Shown here piece after piece: positions 6,001-10,798 of a stretch of DNA of 11,723 nt (its first letter is position 1; each line of letters opens with the position of its first letter). A program made the translations under genes and the position numbers. This DNA is from Clostridia bacterium. GTDB taxonomy: Bacteria; Bacillota; Clostridia; UBA1381. The notes beneath the pieces were generated by a model that saw only the letters and a program-made list of their open reading frames with translations, did not search any database and was not told the DNA's origin. The stretch lies in assembly GCA_900751685.1 (NCBI GenBank), contig CAADSR010000047.1:1-11723 (forward strand), read 5' to 3'.

Positions 6001-8971
6001 ACGGGCATCGTATTACACGGTCACAGCAACACTTGCAAATTCAAGCAGTACCGAAAATGCGTGTGTATCCCTGTTTTCGGAAAAGCGGCAGATTGTTGCA
6101 GAGGATGTAGAGCTTGCGCCGGGAGCGAAAGCTACCTTTAAGTTTAATGTAGATATTGAAGACGTGACCTATAAGGAATATGGCACGTTCCAGGATGATA
6201 TGCTGAATATCTCAGTGACCGGTGAGAATGCAGCAATTTCATCCCTGACCGTCCAGAAGCATGGCAAGATAGACGGCACGATCAAGGGGGAAGCCGTGGA
6301 AGGCGGGGTCAATGATGGTATTACCATATGGTGCTGTGATGATTCCACGGGCTGTGACTGCCCTGCAACAGTCCCATTCTTTGCCTTGCAGAACTATGCG
6401 GGCGTTGGCCAGGCGCTTATCAAATATGCTCCTGAAAATATGGCTATTTCCAACCAGGGAGAACGTGGATTGGCCATTGGGGATAACACCCATTTTTCCA
6501 AATGTAATCTGAAACCGGGCGATTATTTGTATGTAGAATATGGTCATAATGGCGGTGGCACAGAAGAATATTATAACGGCTTGCAAAAATACTATGACAG
6601 GGCAACCGCTTCCGGTGCATCACTTCTTATTGTAAGTCCTGTCAACCGTCATAACAACTGGTCTGATGGGGAATGGAAATCTGATTTTACCGGCTATATT
6701 GAAAAGGCACGGCAATTTACCCAGGAAAAAATTGATGCCGGTGCGGACAATATTGCATTTGTGGATATGAACACCTTATATGTCCAATGGATGAACGAGG
6801 AAACAAAGAGGATCCAGGCCATTAACCCAGAACTTTCAGCAGACAATGCGATCAGCTTCTATTATAGGTCTGCTAAAGGAAGCTCGGTCGACGGTACCCA
6901 TATGAACGATGCGGGTGCGGACCAGGCAGCATATTATGTTTTTGAAGCAGCGAGAGACATTGTTGAAGCAGCTGATGCAGGCTCAACCGATAAATATGTC
7001 TTGGCACAGGCGGAGGTGGTACGTCCAATCGTAGAAGGGATGAAAACGACCGTTGGAGATACTGGTCTTGTAAATAAACCAATGCAGGTATCAAATGAGA
7101 TCATATTAGCAGGCCCGGCCCCGAATTCGTATTGGGACACCCCGGTGTCAGACGCATTTGAGTATAAAAACAGCATTGCGGTAGACCGTGTGGAAACGGC
7201 AGCGAATCCAGATGGCTCTATGACCTTATCTTCGGTCGGCATCCGAATCATGAATCCAATTATGACCTATGCAAAAGCGGTTGTGACGGTCACAGACCCC
7301 CTTGGAAACGAAACAAAATACTACACAGAAAATAATTATGACTGCACCGGGGATATGCCTGGAACAGTCAAGGTGAATTCCGGCTTTATTACTTCAGACA
7401 AAGACCATGATACCGTTACAGACGGGGATAAACTGCCAGCGATCACTGTGCCGCAAGGAGGAACCTGCACGGTGCAGATCGTGAGCTGTGATGACCAATG
7501 GATCGTGGGAGATGCCCCCACTAGTTATTCCACTGTATATCATGTGCCATCCGTGGAGAAAACAATATTCCTTCAGGATGGCTCGTCTGTAGAGGGTTGG
7601 ACGTATTTAGGAGCTGTGGCAGAACATTCAGAAACAGTGACAGAAGATGCAGACGGCTCTAAATACATCGCGATTCATTCCTCCGGGGTGGATGCCGGCG
7701 GGAACAAGAAAAATTACGCTTTTTATAAGCCTTTGGAGGAGGAGATATCCACAGGGAAATATAATCTGAGCTTTAAAATGCGTTACAGTGCCGGCGTGCT
7801 GAGGTTTGCCCTTGTAAATACTGTTGGCAATGCGTCTAACCCGTTAGGGAATAATAAGATATATACGACGATCGTAGATGCCGGAAAAGTGTATTCTTAT
7901 GATACAAGCCATAGCGTTATTACATCTTATGATGATGAAAAAAAGGAGCATGGGAAAATCAGTACAGGCCAGTGGGTCAATGTAGATTGTATTTTAGATA
8001 TCGATAATGGGAAGCAGTATCTTTCTATTGCAGGAAGCGATTATGCAGTATTTGACATTGAGGATTGGCAGCAGAATACAGTGCCGTCTGTCCTTCCGCT
8101 TAGATATTTTGCAATCGTAGGGGATTCTCAAGGAAATGCGACTTATGGTGATATCAAGGATATGCAGATCACAAAAATCGCCCAGGGGACGCTGGAAAAA
8201 CGGACCATCACAGTCCATACAAATGATCCGGCTTTCGGCCATGTCCTAATTGATGGGGAGCAGGCAGCGTCGAAAGAAGTGGACATCAGCTCCGCTGTGG
8301 CCTTGAAGGCGGTAGCGGCAGGGGAAGACTATGAGTTCGTGAACTGGACAGATGAAAACGGTGCAGAGTTGTCCACATTGTCAGCTTATGAGATTCCAAG
8401 ACTGTATAACAGCGTCACTGTAACGGCAAATTTCCGTAAGCTGGAGGCAGGCACGCCGAGAAAAGCAATATGGGATTTCTCACAGTTTACCGCTGATAAT
8501 GCAGTCAATGCAGACACTGCTATGGATCAAGACTATACGGTATCAGGAAGTACATTGGGATTGCATGTAGCGGCAGGAGACAGCATTACCAGTGACGGGC
8601 TTTTCTGGGGAGCGCCGTCCGGAACCAAATCGGATGGGACAACAACTGTAACAAATAACCGGTATATGACCTTTACCCCTGTTGCAGACGGCACTTTGAC
8701 TGTAACCTATAAAGGCTCTGCAAACAGCTCAAAAAATCATCCGAGGATGTATGTATCTTGCGGTGACAGCATTGCATGCACAACGAAAAATGCGAATGAA
8801 GCACAGCTTGAGCCAAATCAATCTTATGATAATAATTCAACGGATTTTAATACCGCGACCTACACACTAACTGGTGGAAAGACTTACTATATTTGGGCTT
8901 ATTATTATAATTCAACCACAGCGAAATTCACCATTTCAAATATTTCATATACCCCCAATATTGCAGAGTAA
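3038..8971 (+). CDS. Large exported two-domain carbohydrate esterase (sialate O-acetylesterase-like plus CE12-like)
   Basis: This 1977-residue protein probably deacetylates a complex polysaccharide or glycan outside the cell. A signal peptide covers about residues 1-29 (Lys3-Lys5, a hydrophobic core, then VSA-AD). Residues 31-130 form a small beta module ending in IKGMLWTKEGMKPL, a motif type familiar from the ends of clostridial polysaccharide-degrading enzymes. A Thr/Pro linker (133-162) follows. Next come a 162-residue module (167-328), a sialate O-acetylesterase-like domain (about 335-842), a second Thr/Pro linker (844-866), a CE12-like domain (about 872-1310), unassigned beta-rich regions (1311-1722), an InlB-like repeat (1723-1800), and a second copy of the 162-residue module (1810-1971). 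There is no LPXTG motif, C-terminal membrane anchor or SLH domain, so retention at the cell is unexplained unless Cys20 in LMSC acts as a lipobox. AGGAGG at 3024-3029 fixes the start. The upstream beta-galactosidase gene is probably in the same operon. Domain families are clear; the real substrate is inferred. Confidence 0.88.
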   Translation: MKGGKIISLWVGLIMLLMSCSGWGSIVSAADDGYSVQVSYTQSGSVYLASGMYHYQSNQNNTLFASLAVYCSDGTLKAVKVKDITAEAGSAGAESITGIAAQAGDMIKGMLWTKEGMKPLAAAAEKTVADVAPTPTATAPTVPTPTPTIPPAPSTPTPTATPVTSDIVWDFAKFSGDGAINAAAEVNEDYTVAGQTLGLHVAPGDRVTTEGLFWSVPSGTKADATTTVTNNRYMTYTPSYDGTMYITYKGVNNASNKHPRLYVSCGDSLACTTKDANAAQLEPNQMYDNNSTDFATAEFKLTGGKTYYVWGYYYNSSSNQFTVSNVTFKKAEQTVRTRNVYGSNMLLQRDQPIYVDGKCKAVDSVMVTLTNERTGQAVQTKAADTITEGAGGEKDWGVTLDAVSDYTDTYKMTITAGGAPTVEYTNIILGDQYLCSGQSNMWKEVSYYKNLDSTDFSQTEVQKHLSDKIRVMYTKGAGCYGETDLCYDAQHNEDWRDFSSYSNVAGLPAVAFSLATKLYEEADVPIGIISNAYPGSYISSWFPNTGIDACNANKNGTSNERNWYNGRIYPIRNLNLSGIFWYQGEADASTKYHSEPYEYYKEMMTKLIGDYRTLFRNETLPFYYVQLCRINPVTDENNPDTGAAMKLPVRLAQTDTYLELEDKTNVGVVGTLDIYGKYQASESSNSGNCRNDIHPGQKKVIGDRLAAYALKDIYGKEVSSHGPVYQSSEVVGDKIIVTYDCTGSLKIMDPAQYTDEVGAKKITDGEINPNILNEFEIAGEDGIWYPATAQITGADQVTVSADQVQNPVNFRYAAKTDYPESANLTDDSGMPSYVYMQRAAKQQPTAPPTVPPTSQPTPTPTSTAAPAIEKTYRFDFGNSTPAQGYDYGVTPDMVYDMSDVSGDFQYGFLGTTEESYAKDVLPYAFDNRAIDGFSVVKGQYSTLSAGGTDSPDDADSDFIAVPKKTEYQPANGSDYEGRYPLRFSMKAERASYYTVTATLANSSSTENACVSLFSEKRQIVAEDVELAPGAKATFKFNVDIEDVTYKEYGTFQDDMLNISVTGENAAISSLTVQKHGKIDGTIKGEAVEGGVNDGITIWCCDDSTGCDCPATVPFFALQNYAGVGQALIKYAPENMAISNQGERGLAIGDNTHFSKCNLKPGDYLYVEYGHNGGGTEEYYNGLQKYYDRATASGASLLIVSPVNRHNNWSDGEWKSDFTGYIEKARQFTQEKIDAGADNIAFVDMNTLYVQWMNEETKRIQAINPELSADNAISFYYRSAKGSSVDGTHMNDAGADQAAYYVFEAARDIVEAADAGSTDKYVLAQAEVVRPIVEGMKTTVGDTGLVNKPMQVSNEIILAGPAPNSYWDTPVSDAFEYKNSIAVDRVETAANPDGSMTLSSVGIRIMNPIMTYAKAVVTVTDPLGNETKYYTENNYDCTGDMPGTVKVNSGFITSDKDHDTVTDGDKLPAITVPQGGTCTVQIVSCDDQWIVGDAPTSYSTVYHVPSVEKTIFLQDGSSVEGWTYLGAVAEHSETVTEDADGSKYIAIHSSGVDAGGNKKNYAFYKPLEEEISTGKYNLSFKMRYSAGVLRFALVNTVGNASNPLGNNKIYTTIVDAGKVYSYDTSHSVITSYDDEKKEHGKISTGQWVNVDCILDIDNGKQYLSIAGSDYAVFDIEDWQQNTVPSVLPLRYFAIVGDSQGNATYGDIKDMQITKIAQGTLEKRTITVHTNDPAFGHVLIDGEQAASKEVDISSAVALKAVAAGEDYEFVNWTDENGAELSTLSAYEIPRLYNSVTVTANFRKLEAGTPRKAIWDFSQFTADNAVNADTAMDQDYTVSGSTLGLHVAAGDSITSDGLFWGAPSGTKSDGTTTVTNNRYMTFTPVADGTLTVTYKGSANSSKNHPRMYVSCGDSIACTTKNANEAQLEPNQSYDNNSTDFNTATYTLTGGKTYYIWAYYYNSTTAKFTISNISYTPNIAE
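3434..3523 (+). other. Thr/Pro-rich interdomain linker 1 (residues 133-162)
   Basis: The coding sequence becomes a run of ACA/CCA/CCG/ACG codons giving alternating Pro and Thr with a few Ala, Val and Ser. Such linkers are usual in secreted clostridial CAZymes, where they separate modules and may be O-glycosylated. It separates the N-terminal beta module from the first 162-residue module. Confidence 0.9.
3536..4021 (+). repeat. Duplicated 162-residue module, N-terminal copy (residues 167-328)
   Basis: This module begins at the WDF motif after the first linker and aligns without a single gap to the C-terminal copy at 8465-8950. By hand count 107 of 162 residues are identical. The most conserved blocks are PSGTK, TVTNNRYMT, YVSCGDS, EAQLEPNQ/AAQLEPNQ, YDNNSTDF and LTGGKTYY. 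The pattern is beta-rich with many aromatic and Asn/Ser/Thr residues, as expected of a carbohydrate-binding beta-sandwich. I do not recognise a named family with certainty; a binding role is an inference. Confidence 0.85.
4040..5562 (+). other. Sialate O-acetylesterase-like SGNH esterase domain (residues 335-842)
   Basis: The domain opens with VYGSNMLLQRDQPI, the hallmark start of the sialate O-acetylesterase (SASA, PF03629-type) family. The nucleophile is Ser439 in GDQYLCSGQSNM. WYQGEAD at residues 581-587 is the family's conserved oxyanion/structural block. Asp692 and His694 in NDIHPG complete the catalytic residues. The closing beta region (about 705-830) also fits the family. Members remove O-acetyl groups from sialic acids or from plant glycans such as xylan, so the name does not settle the substrate. 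All catalytic residues are present and the domain should be active. It acts outside the cell as part of the 1977-residue protein. Confidence 0.88.
5567..5635 (+). other. Thr/Pro-rich interdomain linker 2 (residues 844-866)
   Basis: A second run of Pro and Thr codons, with some Ser, Gln and Ala, separates the two esterase domains. It resembles linker 1 in composition and supports the view that the two catalytic domains move independently on one chain. Confidence 0.88.
5651..6967 (+). other. Rhamnogalacturonan-acetylesterase-like (CE12-type) SGNH domain with its N-terminal beta domain (residues 872-1310)
   Basis: YRFDFGN begins a beta-sandwich (about 872-1080) of the kind found in front of bacterial CE12 enzymes. 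The hydrolase part follows (about 1090-1310). The nucleophile is predicted to be Ser1103 in CCDDSTGCDC. The Gly/Asn block appears as NQGERG near 1147, GHN at 1169-1171, and the Asp/His pair as Asp1285 and His1288 in DGTHMN. The order and spacing match CE12, which removes acetyl groups from the galacturonic acid of pectin RG-I. The first residue of the usual GDST motif is Asp here, and four cysteines surround the serine, so this is a divergent member. All triad residues are present. Substrate assignment is moderately confident only. Confidence 0.72.
6968..8443 (+). other. Accessory region of the esterase: unassigned beta modules and an InlB-like repeat (residues 1311-1802)
   Basis: Residues 1311-1508 look like one or two immunoglobulin-like beta domains (VVTVTDPLGN; ITVPQGGTCTVQI) with no motif I can name. 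Residues 1509-1722 resemble a concanavalin-like or jelly-roll sandwich: they start at IFLQDGSSVEGWTYLG and contain YNLSFKMRYSAG, WVNVDCILDIDNGKQYL and GDIKDMQI. Such modules often bind sugars. Residues 1723-1800 (ITVHTNDPAFGHVLIDGE, then YEFVNWTDENG and VTVTANF) match the divergent InlB B-repeat type seen in many Gram-positive surface proteins. Only the last assignment is firm; the rest is by overall pattern. Confidence 0.55.
8465..8950 (+). repeat. Duplicated 162-residue module, C-terminal copy (residues 1810-1971)
   Basis: This is the second copy of the module at 3536-4021, with the same length, no gaps and about two-thirds identity at the protein level. It starts with AIWDF straight after the InlB-like repeat and ends six residues before the stop codon. 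It therefore caps the protein. The two copies enclose both esterase domains. Confidence 0.85.
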
Positions 8972-9105
8972 AATGGCCCTGAAACAAACCGGGTTATGAG
9001 TAGTAGTGTGAAGTGATGAAATGGGCTGTTGGACATTTCCATGTGCTCATATTAGAATGAAAAAGAGCTAGTGATGTATTTGTTCCCTTTAGGAAAAAAG
9101 TTTTC
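8972..9105. other. Intergenic stretch after the esterase gene, no gene or clear terminator
   Basis: These 134 bases hold no credible ORF. A weak 6-base inverted repeat (GAAATG...CATTTC, about 9019-9038) has no following T-run, so I cannot point to a convincing terminator for the esterase gene. Readthrough into the MATE leader, whose own terminator lies at 9154-9194, is possible. Confidence 0.4.
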
Positions 9106-9135
9106 TTGACTTTTGAAAGAAAAATATGATATTAT
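9106..9135 (+). promoter_or_regulatory. Sigma-A-type promoter for the MATE leader
   Basis: TTGACT (9106-9111) matches five of six bases of the -35 consensus. TATTAT (9130-9135) matches five of six of the -10 consensus, with an 18-base spacer. The predicted transcription start is around 9140-9143. It lies about 130 bases before the MATE start codon, directly before a terminator hairpin, so transcripts from here must pass that hairpin to express the transporter. Confidence 0.68.
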
Positions 9136-9139
9136 AACC

Positions 9140-9154
9140 ATGTTGGACAGCTAA
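9140..9154 (+). promoter_or_regulatory. Possible four-codon leader ORF (MLDS) in the MATE leader
   Basis: ATG TTG GAC AGC TAA lies between the predicted promoter and the hairpin, and its stop codon ends on the first base of the hairpin stem. A ribosome held on these codons would cover the upstream arm and could block terminator formation, as in known leader-peptide attenuators of antibiotic resistance genes. No ribosome binding site precedes it and the predicted transcript starts at about its ATG, so translation would have to be leaderless. It may be chance. Confidence 0.3.
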
Positions 9155-9194
9155 GTGCGTAGAATTCCGAACGGATTCTACGCACTATTTTTTT
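9154..9194 (+). terminator. Intrinsic terminator in the MATE leader, probable attenuator
   Basis: A 12-base perfect inverted repeat (9154-9165 with 9175-9186) is extended by CC/GG pairs after a bulged T at 9166, giving a GAAC loop. It is followed by A and seven T residues (9188-9194). It lies between the promoter and the MATE gene rather than after a gene. GGACA (9145-9149) can also pair with TGTCC (9194-9198), enclosing the whole hairpin. It may equally stop readthrough from the esterase gene. Confidence 0.85.
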
Positions 9195-9268
9195 GTCCTT
9201 CGTAGTTTTTAGGTAGCTTTTCTCTGATAAAGACTCCAAATCTTACATTCTGTATTAGGAGGAGAATT

Positions 9269-10690
9269 ATGGAACAAACAAATCAAAATCAAATGCTGGG
9301 TGAGGAAAAAATATCAAAACTGCTGGTTAAGTTTTCGATTCCCTGCATCCTTTCATTGCTCATCAGCGCGCTTTATAACATCGTTGATCAGATTTTTGTC
9401 GGAAACAGTGCGTTGGGGTATCTGGGCAACGCGGCCACGGGAATTGTATTTCCTATCCTGATTGTCGCACAAGCTTTTGCGTGGTGTGTTGGTGATGGCT
9501 GCGCCGCCTATCTGAGTATTTGTCAAGGGAAAAAAGATACACAAAATGCGCACCGCTGTATTGGAACTGGCATTACGGTCACGCTGGTCCTCAGCATTAT
9601 CATGGTGGTCCTCTGCGCGGTATGGAAAGAGCCGCTGCTGCGAGTGTTCGGCGCGTCGGACCAGACGGTCGGAATGGCAATAGAATACTTCACGATCGTG
9701 CTCTGCTTCTTCCCAGCCTTTATGCTGATGAATATGATGAACGCTGTCGTCCGGGCGGATGGAAGCCCGGCGGTTTCGATGGCGTCCATGTCACTTGGCG
9801 CGATTTTGAATATCATTCTTGACCCGGTGTTTATCTTTGGCCTGGACTGGGGGATTGCCGGTGCGGCATGGGCAACGGTGATTGGACAGACGGTGTCGTT
9901 TCTCGTCAGCGCGCTGTACTTTTTTAGAACCAAAAGCTTTCGGTTGACGGGGAAGAGCTTTGCGCCCCATTTCAAAATTTTTAGCAATGCCTTGAAATTA
10001 GGCGCATCCTCCTTTATTACGCAGATGTCCATTGTCGTCATTTCTTTGACCTGTAACATCATGCTTGCCAAATACGGCGCGCTATCCGTTTACGGGCAGG
10101 ACATTCCAATTTCAGTTATTAGCATTGAAACAAAGGTGTTTACTATTGTCATTAACATCGTTGTGGGTATTGTCCTTGGCGGGCAGCCAATTTTAGGCTA
10201 CAATTATGGCGCGAAAAAATATGACCGCGTCAAAGAAACGTACCGTATGATTCTAATTGCAACACTTGCAGTCAGTGCTTTGTCTACGTTGATTTTTGAA
10301 ATTTGCCCGCAGGTTGTTATCAATATTTTCGGCTCTGGAGATGATGCGTTTTATCTGGAATATGCAATGCGCACGTTCCGCATTTTCTTGTCGCTCGTCA
10401 TTTTTACCTGCGTGATTAAAATGTCCTCTATCTTTTTTCAGGCTGTGGGAAAGCCTGTCATGGCAGTTATTGCGTCACTGACCCGCGATATTGTCTGCTT
10501 TGTGCCGCTTGTTATCCTGATCCCTGCTATTTTTGAGAGGAGCCAAGCCGGCAGCGGTATCAATGCGGTCCTGTTTGCCGCGCCTGCTGCGGATATAATT
10601 GGTATGATTGTTGCCGTGTGCTTGACAGTACGTTATTTTAAGACAATGGAATCCGGCGGAGTCCGGGCACCTGTCCCGAAAAGGCAATGA
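9269..10690 (+). CDS. MATE family multidrug/cation antiporter
   Basis: This 473-residue membrane protein exports drugs or other organic cations in exchange for Na+ or H+. It has the usual length and about 12 hydrophobic segments in two related halves. Family signatures are visible. In the first half, NIVDQIFVGNSALGYLGNAA (about residues 36-55) and RADGSPAVSMASMSLGAILN with the following ILDPVFIFG (about 163-190). In the second half, GGQPILGYNYGAKKYDRVKE (about residues 303-322). It is closest in style to the MepA/NorM-like proteins common in Firmicutes. The drug range cannot be read from sequence. AGGAGGAG at 9257-9264 sets the start. It has its own promoter and leader terminator upstream and a bidirectional terminator downstream, so it is a single-gene unit. 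Its codons are visibly richer in G and C at the third position than those of the flanking genes, which hints at separate ancestry. Confidence 0.92.
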   Translation: MEQTNQNQMLGEEKISKLLVKFSIPCILSLLISALYNIVDQIFVGNSALGYLGNAATGIVFPILIVAQAFAWCVGDGCAAYLSICQGKKDTQNAHRCIGTGITVTLVLSIIMVVLCAVWKEPLLRVFGASDQTVGMAIEYFTIVLCFFPAFMLMNMMNAVVRADGSPAVSMASMSLGAILNIILDPVFIFGLDWGIAGAAWATVIGQTVSFLVSALYFFRTKSFRLTGKSFAPHFKIFSNALKLGASSFITQMSIVVISLTCNIMLAKYGALSVYGQDIPISVISIETKVFTIVINIVVGIVLGGQPILGYNYGAKKYDRVKETYRMILIATLAVSALSTLIFEICPQVVINIFGSGDDAFYLEYAMRTFRIFLSLVIFTCVIKMSSIFFQAVGKPVMAVIASLTRDIVCFVPLVILIPAIFERSQAGSGINAVLFAAPAADIIGMIVAVCLTVRYFKTMESGGVRAPVPKRQ

Positions 10691-10756
10691 TCCGTCCAGT
10701 GCAAAAAGGGGGGCATTGTCACGGTCGCCTTCAAAAATGAATTTGTCTACATTCTG

Positions 10757-10796
10757 CCCAATAAAAAAACGGCCGGAAGGCCGTTTTTTTATTGGG
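10757..10796. terminator. Bidirectional intrinsic terminator between convergent genes
   Basis: A perfect 18-base inverted repeat (10757-10774 with 10779-10796) closes on a GGAA tetraloop of the GNRA type. The core is CGGCC/GGCCG, flanked by seven A on the left and seven T on the right. It therefore works as a terminator on either strand. It sits 66 bases after the MATE stop codon and 2 bases from the stop codon of the convergent - strand gene, so both genes share it. Confidence 0.95.
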
Positions 10797-10798
10797 AG

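Noticed and set aside
9019..9038. GAAATG/CATTTC inverted repeat, considered as a terminator for the esterase gene
   Set aside because: The stem is only 6 bases, AT-rich, with a 10-base loop no smaller than the arms warrant and no T-run after it.
9027..9149. TGTTGGACA occurring twice (9027-9035 and 9141-9149), considered as a direct repeat or operator
   Set aside because: Only 9 bases, with no symmetry and no context linking the two copies; compatible with chance.
8972..9268. Riboswitch or T-box ahead of the MATE gene
   Set aside because: The predicted leader before the hairpin is only a few bases long, too short for an aptamer, and no T-box or known riboswitch motif is seen.
9523..10071. 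182-codon open frame on the - strand inside the MATE gene
   Set aside because: Antisense to conserved transmembrane segments, with no domain or start signal; a by-product of the codon use of the MATE gene.
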